Below the pieces are notes generated by a model. That model was not told where the DNA came from, did not search any database, and was given only the letters and a program-made list of their open reading frames with translations. Below are positions 47,821 through 56,380 of a stretch of 64,000 nucleotides of DNA, in pieces. Source of the stretch: Arthrobacter sp. zg-Y769 (GTDB lineage Bacteria > Actinomycetota > Actinomycetes > Actinomycetales > Micrococcaceae); NCBI RefSeq assembly GCF_020907405.1, contig NZ_JAJJOE010000017.1, forward strand, positions 1 to 64,000. Direction: 5' to 3'. A program made the translations under genes and the position numbers. Position 1 is the stretch's first letter. Each line of letters begins with the position of its first letter.

Positions 47821-49221
47821 TCAGCTCCGGCGGGACAGGGCTCCTGCTACCAGGAACGCCATCTCCAGGGACTGCATATGGTTCAACCGCGGGTCGCAGA
47901 CGGATTCGTAGCCTTCCACGAAGGCCTCCTGGTCAACCGGATCCGCGCCGCCCAGGCACTCCGCGACGTCGTCGCCCGTCATCTCCACGTGCAGTCCCCC
48001 GGGGAAGGTGCCCAGCGAATCGTGTACTTCGAAGAAGCCCCGCACTTCGTCCATCACGTCGTCGAAGTTGCGGGTCTTGTAGCCGTTGGGGGACGTGACG
48101 GTATTCCCGTGCATGGGGTCCGTAACCCAGAGCACCTGGGCGCCCGAGGCGGTTACCTTCTCCACCAGGGAGGGAAGCACCTCGCGGATGTTGCGGGCAC
48201 CCATCCGGGTAATGAAGGTCAGGCGCCCGGGTTCCCGGTTCGGGTCCAGCTTGTCAATCAGGGCAAGGGCGTCTTCCGCGCTGGTTTTCGGTCCCAGTTT
48301 CACGCCGATGGGGTTGCGCACCCGGGACAGGAAGTCCACGTGTGCGGAATCGAGGTCCCGGGTACGTTCCCCGATCCACAGGAAGTGCCCCGAGGTGTCG
48401 TACGGCAGCCCGGTCCGGGAATCCACCCGGGTCAGGGCACGTTCGTAGTCCAGGAGCAATGCCTCGTGGCTGGCGAAAAACTCAACCCGCTTCAAGGCTT
48501 CGAAATCAGCACCGCAGGCGTCCATGAAGCGTACGGCGCGGTCAATTTCGCGGGCCAGGGATTCATAGCGGGAGTGCGCGGGATTGGAGGTGAATCCCTT
48601 GTTCCAGTGGTGCACCAGCCGAAGGTCGGCGAAGCCGCCCTGGGTGAAGGCGCGGATCAGGTTGAGCGTGGACGCCGACGTATGGTAGGCGCGGACCATC
48701 CGTGCCGGGTCGTGACGGCGGGACTCGGGCGTGAAGTCATAGCCGTTGACCATGTCGCCGCGGTAGGCAGGCAGAGTCACACCGTTCCGGGTTTCATCGT
48801 TGGACGAGCGCGGCTTGGCAAACTGGCCGGCCATCCGGCCCATTTTGATCACCGGGACAGACGCACCGTACGTCAGGACCACTGCCATCTGCAGCAGCGT
48901 CCGGACCCGGGCACTGATCTTGTCCGCGGAGGCCGCTTCGAAGGTCTCGGCGCAGTCGCCGCCCTGCAGGAGGACGGCACGGCCCTGCGCGGCCTCGGCC
49001 AAGCGGGTCCGGAGCACATCCACTTCACCCGCGAAAACCAGCGGCGGCACCATCGAGAGTTCGGCAATGGCCGCGTCGTATCCGGGATCGTCCCGCCAGG
49101 ACGGCTGCTGGGAGATCGGCAGGGAACGCCAGTTGTCCAGCTCGGGGTGGCTCGCGGAAGTCGCCGCCGCTCCGGAGAGGGTGGTGGGAATGGACTCGCG
49201 GTGTACGGGAGTGTCAGTCAC
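47821..49221 (-). CDS. aroG: 3-deoxy-7-phosphoheptulonate synthase, class II
   Basis: 466 residues of plant-type (class II) DAHP synthase. This is the first step of aromatic amino-acid synthesis: PEP + erythrose-4-phosphate. Landmarks are QQPSWRDDPGYDAAIAELS, LLQGGDCAETFEAASAD (metal Cys), RMAGQFAKPRSSNDET, and WVTDPMHGNTVTSPNGYKTR (metal His). It is convergent with pknL across 21 bp with no terminator. In mycobacteria the orthologue (Rv2178c) also sits beside pknL. Confidence 0.97.
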   Translation of the reverse strand: MTDTPVHRESIPTTLSGAAATSASHPELDNWRSLPISQQPSWRDDPGYDAAIAELSMVPPLVFAGEVDVLRTRLAEAAQGRAVLLQGGDCAETFEAASADKISARVRTLLQMAVVLTYGASVPVIKMGRMAGQFAKPRSSNDETRNGVTLPAYRGDMVNGYDFTPESRRHDPARMVRAYHTSASTLNLIRAFTQGGFADLRLVHHWNKGFTSNPAHSRYESLAREIDRAVRFMDACGADFEALKRVEFFASHEALLLDYERALTRVDSRTGLPYDTSGHFLWIGERTRDLDSAHVDFLSRVRNPIGVKLGPKTSAEDALALIDKLDPNREPGRLTFITRMGARNIREVLPSLVEKVTASGAQVLWVTDPMHGNTVTSPNGYKTRNFDDVMDEVRGFFEVHDSLGTFPGGLHVEMTGDDVAECLGGADPVDQEAFVEGYESVCDPRLNHMQSLEMAFLVAGALSRRS

Positions 49222-49316
49222 GGTTTAAGCGTACTTGGTGCCCTCGGGGAGCAGGCAATGCCGTCATAATCGGGTCCCGGGCACCCAACACTGGCCCGGC
49301 TGCGCGGCCCTGGGAC

Positions 49317-50342
49317 CTAGGCCGTGTGGGAACGCGGGTCTTCGTCGCGGTCATTGGAGGCTGCCGGACGGCTGCCGTTGTCCTTGGCGTTGCCGGCCGC
49401 GCGTGCTCCGTTGGTCCCGGGCATCCGGAACTTCCGACGGCGCCTGGTTCCGGCGTCGGGCTCCGCGCCGGGAGCGTCAGCCGCTGCCGGTTTCGGTGCT
49501 GTTCCCGCGCCCTTTGCCGCCGCCGAACCGATGACGGTAACGGTGCCGGGCAGCTTGCCGCCTGCTTCGGAGGGCGGTGCCGCGCCCTCCCGCGGCACCG
49601 CTCCTGAGTCGGCGGAAAGCCGCACGGCCGCGCCGCGGGCCTGTGCTGCCTTTACGCCTTTGCCTGCTGCCAGCTTCTCCTTGACTGTGCTGGCGTACAC
49701 GTCCACATATTCCTGGCCGGAAAGCCGCATGAGTTCATACATGATCTCGTCGGTGACGGACCGCTGGATGAACCGGTCATTTTCCAGCCCGGCGTACCGC
49801 GAGAAATCCAGCGGTTCACCTACGATGATGCCGATCCGGCGGATATTGGGGATCCGCCGGCCGATCGGCTGGACTTTGTCTGTTCCGATCATCGCCACGG
49901 GAATGACCGGAACACCGGTCGAAAGCACCAGCTTGGCCACGCCGGTCTTGCCGCGGTACAGGCGGCCGTCCGGGCTGCGCGTGCCTTCGGGGTAAATGCC
50001 CAGCAGCCCGCCGTTCTCCAGGACGTCAACGCCGGCCTTGAGCGAGCTGGCGGACGCTGCCCCGCCGGAACGGTCCATGGGCAGCTGGTTGGCGAGGCGG
50101 AAGAAGGTCGCCGTTAGCTTGCCTTTGATGCCTTTGCCGTTGAAGTAATCACTCTTCGCGAGGAAGCTCACCGGCCGGGGCACGGCCAGCGGAAGGAAGA
50201 TCGAATCGGAGAACGACAGGTGATTGCTCACCAGGACGGCAGGTCCGGAGTCGGGGATGTTGTCCATTCCCTTGACCCAAGGCCTGAAGAGAAGATTTAC
50301 CACCGGCCCGATGAATATCGTCTTCATCACCCAATAGAACAC
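49317..50342 (-). CDS. plsC: 1-acyl-sn-glycerol-3-phosphate acyltransferase family protein
   Basis: 341 residues from a GTG at 50342 (AGGAG 10 bases upstream); a TTG 30 bp earlier is an alternative. The acyltransferase motif is SNHLSFSDSIFLPLAV (His-x4-Asp). PEGTRSPDGRLYRGKTGVAKL is motif III, and GVPVIPVAMIGTDKVQPIG motif IV. The last ~110 residues are an Ala/Pro/Arg-rich extension without domain features. It corresponds in synteny to Rv2182c. The reaction would be phosphatidate synthesis or related lipid acylation. Confidence 0.92.
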   Translation of the reverse strand: MFYWVMKTIFIGPVVNLLFRPWVKGMDNIPDSGPAVLVSNHLSFSDSIFLPLAVPRPVSFLAKSDYFNGKGIKGKLTATFFRLANQLPMDRSGGAASASSLKAGVDVLENGGLLGIYPEGTRSPDGRLYRGKTGVAKLVLSTGVPVIPVAMIGTDKVQPIGRRIPNIRRIGIIVGEPLDFSRYAGLENDRFIQRSVTDEIMYELMRLSGQEYVDVYASTVKEKLAAGKGVKAAQARGAAVRLSADSGAVPREGAAPPSEAGGKLPGTVTVIGSAAAKGAGTAPKPAAADAPGAEPDAGTRRRRKFRMPGTNGARAAGNAKDNGSRPAASNDRDEDPRSHTA

Positions 50343-50511
50343 GCGGCTTGATCTCCTGTTCGGACAAGACAATAACTAGGGACCCGTTTGGTTCCCCAGA
50401 CTCTACTGTATGCGCGCTTTTCCCCGCTGGTGAATTTGGCGCGTACTGTGCCTGCCGATAGTTTCCTCCGTGCGGGGTCCAAAAAGCGGCCTCTAATGCA
50501 ACCATAGACAT

Positions 50512-51276
50512 ATGACTTCCCTTCCCGGCGCCGATGCCTTCTTCTCAGAGGGGCACGGTCCCAACGCGGGCGTAGGCGTGCTTCTCAGCCACGGCTTCAC
50601 CGGATCTCCTGTGAGCCTTGCGGCCTGGGCCCGCCATCTTGCCGACCGTGGTTACGCCGTGAGCCTGCCGCTGCTGCCGGGCCACGGGACGAGCTGGCAG
50701 GAATTGGCACGGACGCCGTGGCAGCGCTGGTACGAGGAATATGAGGGCGCCTACTTAGGCCTGAGGGAACGGACGGAATGCGTTGTTGCAGGGGGTCTGT
50801 CCATGGGCGGGGCGTTGGCGCTGCGCCTCGCGGCGAGACAGCCGGTGGCCGGCGTCGCCGTCGTTAATCCCGGCCTGACGTTCGCCGACCCCCGTGCCCG
50901 CTATTCCGTTGTGCTGAAGTACTTCCTGAAATCGGTTCCCGCCATCGGCAATGACATCCGGCTCGAAGGCCAGGACGAGGGCGCCTACCCCCGGACCCCG
51001 GTGGGCGCCGTGCAGCAGCTCGGCAGGCTCTTCCGGGATACTGCCGCTTCCCTGCCCGCTGTTACCGCCCCCGTGCTGGCGTTCCGTTCCCAGGTGGACG
51101 CAGTGGTGCCGGAATCAAGCATGGAAGTACTCCGCCGCCGGCTCGTCAACGCAGACCTTGAGGTGGTAGCGCTCGAAAACAGCTACCACGTGGCCACCAT
51201 GGACCACGATGCACCGCTGATCTTTGACCGCTCACATGAGTTCATCCAGCGCGTGAGCGCCGAGGTGCGGGCATGA
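50512..51276 (+). CDS. Carboxylesterase/monoacylglycerol lipase-like α/β hydrolase
   Basis: 254 residues. The oxyanion loop is VLLSHGFTGSPVSLAAW. The nucleophile elbow is AGGLSMGGALAL, the acid is in SQVDAVVPESSM, and the catalytic His in NSYHVATMDHDAPLI. The motif pattern and size match Est30-type thermostable carboxylesterases. The natural substrate is unknown; lipid neighbours (acyltransferase, acyl-CoA synthetase) suggest short or medium acyl esters. Its stop overlaps the next gene's start (ATGA). Confidence 0.93.
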   Translation: MTSLPGADAFFSEGHGPNAGVGVLLSHGFTGSPVSLAAWARHLADRGYAVSLPLLPGHGTSWQELARTPWQRWYEEYEGAYLGLRERTECVVAGGLSMGGALALRLAARQPVAGVAVVNPGLTFADPRARYSVVLKYFLKSVPAIGNDIRLEGQDEGAYPRTPVGAVQQLGRLFRDTAASLPAVTAPVLAFRSQVDAVVPESSMEVLRRRLVNADLEVVALENSYHVATMDHDAPLIFDRSHEFIQRVSAEVRA

Positions 51277-51818
51277 GCGAACGCGAGCCGGAACATAACG
51301 AGTCCACCGACGAGGAAGTCTGGCTTGACCTGGTTGCCCGGCTGGAGCACATGGATGCCAGCGAACCGGTTCGTCCGGAGGCGGACCCTCCCGGCGGCGT
51401 CCCGGACAGCTCAGCGCCGGATGCATCAGGAGATGCACCCGGAACCGGGGAAGCAGGAGAAGCAGGACCGTCCTCCGATCGGGCGGCACCGACGCCGGCC
51501 GAACGGACCCGGGCGATCTTCGAAAACCAGCCGCTGGCGGGAGCAGGGCCCCGGGACTATGCCACCGGGGAAGAGGACGACGGCGGGTTCGTGCCGCCCG
51601 AACCGCCGCCGCTCGGCACGGGGGAACCGTTGGTGGTGCTCAGTTGGCTGGGTACGCTTGCCGGACCGCTGCTGCTCCTGGTGTTCGCCATGTTCTGGCG
51701 CAGCGCTCCGCTGGCCGTCGTTTTGGGAACCATCACCGTCTTTGCCGCCTCCGCTGCCTATCTGCTTTTCCGGCTACCGCAGCACCGCGATGAGGGCGAC
51801 GACGGCGCGGCCGTCTAG
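51273..51818 (+). CDS. Small membrane protein with acidic cytoplasmic region
   Basis: 181 residues, translationally coupled to the upstream esterase. Residues 1–110 are acidic and Pro/Gly-rich (EREPEHNESTDEEVWLDLVARLEHMD). Two membrane segments follow (WLGTLAGPLLLLVFAMFW and LAVVLGTITVFAASAAYLLF), then a short acidic tail. I do not recognise a family beyond conserved actinobacterial proteins of this layout. The coupling suggests it acts with the esterase. Confidence 0.85.
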   Translation: MSEREPEHNESTDEEVWLDLVARLEHMDASEPVRPEADPPGGVPDSSAPDASGDAPGTGEAGEAGPSSDRAAPTPAERTRAIFENQPLAGAGPRDYATGEEDDGGFVPPEPPPLGTGEPLVVLSWLGTLAGPLLLLVFAMFWRSAPLAVVLGTITVFAASAAYLLFRLPQHRDEGDDGAAV

Positions 51819-51849
51819 GTTCCGTTCCCTTCCCCGCGGGCGCCGGGGC

Positions 51850-52926
51850 TCAGCGGCGTGCCGCGATCCTCGACAAGTCCGCGGCCCCGATCATTCCAGC
51901 CGCCGGACCCAGTGCCGCGCGCTCCATTCCGGCCGCGGGGCGGAAGCCCCGTCCGGTGAGGTTACGGGCAAAGGACCGCCGCGCCGGTAAGAGCAGCAGG
52001 TCACCGGCATCGCTCAGTCCGCCGCCGATAACGAACATTCCCGGGTCCAGGGCGGCGGCCAGGTTCGCCAGCCCAAGCCCCAGCCACTGCCCGACTTCGT
52101 CAAGCAGTTCGATGGAGGCCGGATCGCCGTCGAGGGCCAGACGGGTAACCACGGCGCCGGTCACCTGATCCGCATTGCCGTTCGCTGCCCGGAGCAGTTC
52201 CTGGGCCACCGGCGAATTGGCTGCGGCCAGCTCCCGTGCCTCCCGGCCCAGGGCGTTCCCCGAGGCGTACTGTTCCCAGCAGCCGCGGTTGCCGCATTCG
52301 CAGCGGTGCCCGCCGGGCATGATGATCTGGTGCCCGAACTCCCCCGCCACGCCGTACCGGCCGCGCTCAAGGCGGCCGTCGAGCACCATCGCTCCGCCGA
52401 TTCCGGTTCCGAGGGTTACGCAGACCATCCTGCTCTCCCCCGCGCCGGCTCCAAACCGGTATTCGGCCCAGGCCGCGCCGTCGGCGTCGTTGACCAGGAA
52501 GACACGCCGGCGCAGCAGCCGCTCCAGGTTTTCGCGGAGGGGTTCGTTGCGCCAGGCCAGATGCGGGCTGAACAGCACGGTGCTGCCGGCGAGGTCCATC
52601 CATCCTGCCGCCCCGATTCCGACGGACCAGACATGGTGTTCCTCCGAAAGTTCCCGCACCAGGTCCACAATGACGGCTTCGACCTCCCGCGGATCCTGCC
52701 CCGGCGTCGAACGGCGTGCCTGCTTCAGCACGCGTCCGTCGCCGTCCACCAGTCCCGCCGCCACTTTTGTCCCGCCGATATCGATACCGATGGCCAGGCC
52801 GCGGCGACGCATCCGGTTCGGCAGCCTCATGGGCCTGCGGGTCCGGAACGGCTCGGTGGCGGCAAGCCGGCGCTGGACCGGGGTGGAAAGGGGGCGGGGA
52901 ACGGGTGCTGGGGTTACTGGACGCAT
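51850..52926 (-). CDS. glk: ROK-family glucokinase
   Basis: Up to 358 residues. ROK landmarks: AIGIDIGGTKVAAGLVDGDG (phosphate loop), FLVNDADGAAWAEYRFGAG (catalytic Asp), LGTGIGGAMVLDGRLERG, and the zinc site CECGNRGCWEQYASG. A basic leader of ~40 residues precedes the fold; starts at internal ATGs (52830 or 52812) are equally possible because none has a strong ribosome site. It would phosphorylate glucose with ATP; the distinct PpgK at 11 kb uses polyphosphate. Confidence 0.93.
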   Translation of the reverse strand: MRPVTPAPVPRPLSTPVQRRLAATEPFRTRRPMRLPNRMRRRGLAIGIDIGGTKVAAGLVDGDGRVLKQARRSTPGQDPREVEAVIVDLVRELSEEHHVWSVGIGAAGWMDLAGSTVLFSPHLAWRNEPLRENLERLLRRRVFLVNDADGAAWAEYRFGAGAGESRMVCVTLGTGIGGAMVLDGRLERGRYGVAGEFGHQIIMPGGHRCECGNRGCWEQYASGNALGREARELAAANSPVAQELLRAANGNADQVTGAVVTRLALDGDPASIELLDEVGQWLGLGLANLAAALDPGMFVIGGGLSDAGDLLLLPARRSFARNLTGRGFRPAAGMERAALGPAAGMIGAADLSRIAARR

Positions 52927-52987
52927 CAGAAACCTATTCTAGGGAAACGGCAAGAGCAGCGACGCGTTCGTTATCTATCCGCAAGGT

Positions 52988-52999
52988 TACCCGCGGGTA
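52988..52999. promoter_or_regulatory. Palindrome upstream of the acyl-CoA synthetase
   Basis: A perfect 12-bp palindrome TACCCGCGGGTA with a T–C flank (TTACCCGCGGGTAC). It lies about 20 bp upstream of a TTATAG-like -10 and 67 bp before the fadD start. Shape and position fit a TetR-type fatty-acid regulator site; the regulator is not in the window. Confidence 0.45.
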
Positions 53000-53066
53000 C
53001 AGAAATGTGATCTACGTTATAGGCTGAACAGTGCCTACGGGCCTACCGGATATCAAAGGAGCTATC

Positions 53067-54875
53067 GTGCGAGAATTCAGCGTTCCCGTCCTAGCGGAGT
53101 CCCCGCCGCAGACGAACATCACCAATATGCTGCTCGACCAGGCAGCCAAGCCCAGCAACCCTGCTCTCTTTGCCATCCGGAACGGCCAGGGTGAATGGGA
53201 ACGGATCAAAGCCACGGAGTTCACCAAGGACGTCCGCGCACTGGCGAAGGGCTTCATGGCCAGCGGTGTCAAGGCAGGCGACCGCGTAGCCATCATGTCC
53301 CGGACCCGGTACGAATGGACGCTCGTGGACTTTGCACTCTGGTTCGCCGGCGCCGTACCCGTCCCCGTCTATGAGACTTCCTCCCCTTCCCAGGTCGCCT
53401 GGATCCTCAGCGATTCCGGTGCTGTCGGCATTGTGGTGGAGGCAGCCCGGCATGAAAACATTGTCCGCACCGCCGCAGCAGATGAAGACCTCTCCATGGT
53501 CGCCAATGTCTGGCAGATCGAAGGCGGAGGCCTGGACCAACTACGCACCGCGGGCGCCCCGGTCAGTGATGAAGATCTCGAGAAACGCCGCACTTCAGCC
53601 GTGATGGCGGACCTGGCGACCATCATTTACACCTCCGGAACCACCGGCAAGCCCAAGGGCTGCGAACTGACGCACGCCAACTTCGTCGATGTGTCCCGCA
53701 ACTCCGAACTGGCCGAGCCCGAGGTGGCCCGCGAAGGCTCGCAGACGATCATGTTCCTGCCCCTGGCCCATGTCCTGGCCCGCTTCATCTCCGTGCTGTG
53801 CGTGGCGACCGGTGCCACGGTGGCGCACACCCCCGATGTCAAGAACCTCCTCCCGGACCTGCAGAGCTTCAAGCCCACCTTCATCCTGGTGGTTCCGCGT
53901 GTGTTGGAGAAGGTCTTCAATGCTTCCATGCTGAAAGCCGAAGACGGCGGCAAGGGCAAGATCTTCTCCGCCGGCGTCGCTACGGCAGTTGCCTGGTCGA
54001 AGGCCAAGCAGGAGGGCAAGGTACCGCTGTCCCTGACCCTGAAGCATGCCCTCTTCGACCGCCTGCTGTACGGAAAGATCCGTGAAGCCATGGGCGGCAA
54101 CGTGGACTACGCCGTCTCCGGCGGCGCTCCCCTCGGGGAGCGGCTGGGACATTTCTTCCACGGCATCGGGCTGCTGGTGCTCGAAGGCTACGGCCTGACT
54201 GAGACCACCGCCCCGCTGACCACCAACACTCCGCAGCTGGTCAAGCTCGGCACTGTGGGAGCGCCCCTGCCGGGGAACAGCGTGAAGATCGCCGACGACG
54301 GCGAGATCCTGGCCAAGGGCATCAGCGTGATGAAGGGCTACTACAACCGCCCCGATCTCAAGGACGAAACGTTCACCGACGGCTGGTTCCATACCGGCGA
54401 CATCGGTGAACTGGACGCCGACGGTTTCCTGAAGATCACCGGCCGCAAGAAGGAAATCATCATCACGGCCGGCGGAAAGAACGTTGTTCCCTCGCAGCTG
54501 GAGGACTCCATCCGTGCCGATTCCATCGTTTCCCAGTGCGTGGTGGTCGGAGATGCCAAGCCGTTCATCTCGGCACTGATCACCCTGGATGAAGAAGCAC
54601 TGCCGGGTTGGCTGGGCCGGCACAAGCTGCCTGCCACCATGACGGTAACCGAAGTTGCCAAGACCGACGAGCTGCAGCAGGAGCTTCAGGCCCTGGTGGA
54701 CCGCGCCAACAAAAAGGTTTCCTCCGCAGAGGCGATCAAGAAGTTCCGCGTAGTCCCGACCGACTTCACCGAGACCAGCGGACACCTGACACCCTCCATG
54801 AAAATCAAGCGCGCCCAGGTGCTGCGGGACTTCTCGGACGTCATTGACGACATCTACAGCGGGCAGCACGTCTGA
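53067..54875 (+). CDS. fadD15: Long-chain acyl-CoA synthetase (FadD15-like)
   Basis: 602 residues from a GTG at 53067 with AAAGGAG five bases upstream. The ANL-family AMP loop is TIIYTSGTTGKPKGCELTH. Also present are YAVSGGAPLGERLGHFFHGIG, VLEGYGLTETTAPLT, GWFHTGDIGELDADGFLKITGRKKEIIITAGGKNVVP (landmarks WFHTGDIGELD and GRKKEIIITAGGKNV). It activates fatty acids to acyl-CoA through an acyl-AMP. It is equivalent by synteny to M. tuberculosis Rv2187. Confidence 0.96.
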   Translation: MREFSVPVLAESPPQTNITNMLLDQAAKPSNPALFAIRNGQGEWERIKATEFTKDVRALAKGFMASGVKAGDRVAIMSRTRYEWTLVDFALWFAGAVPVPVYETSSPSQVAWILSDSGAVGIVVEAARHENIVRTAAADEDLSMVANVWQIEGGGLDQLRTAGAPVSDEDLEKRRTSAVMADLATIIYTSGTTGKPKGCELTHANFVDVSRNSELAEPEVAREGSQTIMFLPLAHVLARFISVLCVATGATVAHTPDVKNLLPDLQSFKPTFILVVPRVLEKVFNASMLKAEDGGKGKIFSAGVATAVAWSKAKQEGKVPLSLTLKHALFDRLLYGKIREAMGGNVDYAVSGGAPLGERLGHFFHGIGLLVLEGYGLTETTAPLTTNTPQLVKLGTVGAPLPGNSVKIADDGEILAKGISVMKGYYNRPDLKDETFTDGWFHTGDIGELDADGFLKITGRKKEIIITAGGKNVVPSQLEDSIRADSIVSQCVVVGDAKPFISALITLDEEALPGWLGRHKLPATMTVTEVAKTDELQQELQALVDRANKKVSSAEAIKKFRVVPTDFTETSGHLTPSMKIKRAQVLRDFSDVIDDIYSGQHV

Positions 54876-54908
54876 TTCCCCGCACCTGCCGGGTCGGAGC
54901 TGCCTCGC

Positions 54909-56336
54909 CTAGAGGCGGTTCCGGCCCGGCTTTTCCTTTGTCTTCAGTGAGAGCAGCGCGTTTTCAACCACCTCTGTCAGTGCCGGGTGGATCCAGTACT
55001 GGCCCCGGGCCATGGTGGCGGCGTCCAACCCGAATTCCATCGCCTGTACCAGGGGCTGGATCAGCATGGACGCCTCATGGCCCATGATGTGGGCGCCGAG
55101 CAGCCGGCCGCTTTCCTTCTCCGCCAGCAGTTTTACGAACCCGGTGGAATCCTCCATTGCCCAGCCGTAGGCCGTCGAACCGTACTCCTGCACTGCCAGG
55201 GCGAGTTCGACGCCGCGGGCTTCCGTATCCGCGACCGCCTCGTCCTCGGTCATCCCGACGCTGGCAATCTGCGGGCTGCTGAAGACGGCTGCGGGCACGA
55301 AGCGGTGGTCCATGGCGCGAAGGTCCCCGGGATGCACCAGGTTATGCGCCACGACCCGGGCCTCGTGATTGGCCACATGCTTGAGCTGGTAGGGGCTGCT
55401 GATGTCGCCCAGCGCCCAGATTCCCTGTGCCGGCACGCCGGAGGCAAGGACCCTGCCGAAAGCGTCTACGGCCAGGCGTCCGTCCGGGGTCAGGTCCAGG
55501 CCTGCCGCTGCGACGTCCAGACGGTCGGTGTTGGGCGTTCGGCCGGTTGCGACGAGCACGAGGTCCACGTCCAGCGCCGACTCTCCTGCCGGTCCGGAGA
55601 GCACGGCATGGACCGAGCCGTCGGCGTTTTCCATCAGTGAATCCACGGTGGTGTCCAGCTGCAGGTTCCACTGCTTGGAGGCTTCGGCGGTAAAGCGCTC
55701 GGACAGGGTTTCGTCCAGGGACCGAAGCAACGCTCCCGAGCGCACGGCCAGGGTGACATCGGAACCGAAAGCGGAGAAGACAAACCCGAACTCCGCAGCA
55801 ATGTACCCGCCCCCGATGATCAGCACCCTTGCCGGCAGCTCATCGATGCGCATCACCGTGTCGGAGGTGTGGACCTGGGGAAGGTCGATTCCCGGAATAT
55901 CCGGCAGGACCGGACGGGATCCGGCGGCGACGACGATCTCGTCGGCCGTGATCTTCTTACCCAACGCCGTCACCAGCGAATGCGGCGAGTCGAAGCGCGC
56001 GTATTCGCTGAACAGCGTGACGTTCTCCAGTTCCTCGTCCCGGTAGCGGCGCCCGCCTTCGGAAATGGCGTCGATGCGCGTGAAGATCCGGTCCCGGATA
56101 TCGCGCCACCGGACCCCCGCGGACACCGTGTCCACACCCAGCCGTACGCCGTCCACCGCGGCGGCAGCGAGCTGGGCGGGGTAGACGAACATCTTGGTAG
56201 GGATGCACCCGACGTTCAGGCACGTTCCCCCGAACGTGCCGCCGTCGATGATCGCTACCTTTTTGCCGTCCCAGTCCGGGGTGATGAGCGAGTTGCCGGA
56301 GCCGGAACCAATGATGGCCAGATCGAAGTGAGTCAC
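54909..56336 (-). CDS. mtr: Mycothione reductase
   Basis: 475 residues of the FAD/NAD-dependent disulfide reductase family. The FAD motif is DLAIIGSGSGNSLI, the redox disulfide GGTCLNVGCIPTKMFV (CxxxxC), NAD motif RVLIIGGGYIAAEFGFVFSAFG, and the C-terminal His-Glu in YWIHPALTEVVENALL. The GSGSGNS start and KMFVYPAQ sequence separate Mtr from glutathione and lipoamide reductases. It reduces mycothiol disulfide with NADPH, maintaining the actinobacterial low-molecular thiol pool. Confidence 0.95.
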   Translation of the reverse strand: MTHFDLAIIGSGSGNSLITPDWDGKKVAIIDGGTFGGTCLNVGCIPTKMFVYPAQLAAAAVDGVRLGVDTVSAGVRWRDIRDRIFTRIDAISEGGRRYRDEELENVTLFSEYARFDSPHSLVTALGKKITADEIVVAAGSRPVLPDIPGIDLPQVHTSDTVMRIDELPARVLIIGGGYIAAEFGFVFSAFGSDVTLAVRSGALLRSLDETLSERFTAEASKQWNLQLDTTVDSLMENADGSVHAVLSGPAGESALDVDLVLVATGRTPNTDRLDVAAAGLDLTPDGRLAVDAFGRVLASGVPAQGIWALGDISSPYQLKHVANHEARVVAHNLVHPGDLRAMDHRFVPAAVFSSPQIASVGMTEDEAVADTEARGVELALAVQEYGSTAYGWAMEDSTGFVKLLAEKESGRLLGAHIMGHEASMLIQPLVQAMEFGLDAATMARGQYWIHPALTEVVENALLSLKTKEKPGRNRL

Positions 56337-56380
56337 CTCTTCAGTCTATGCAGTCATCTTCCGCACCCATCTTCCGGGTC

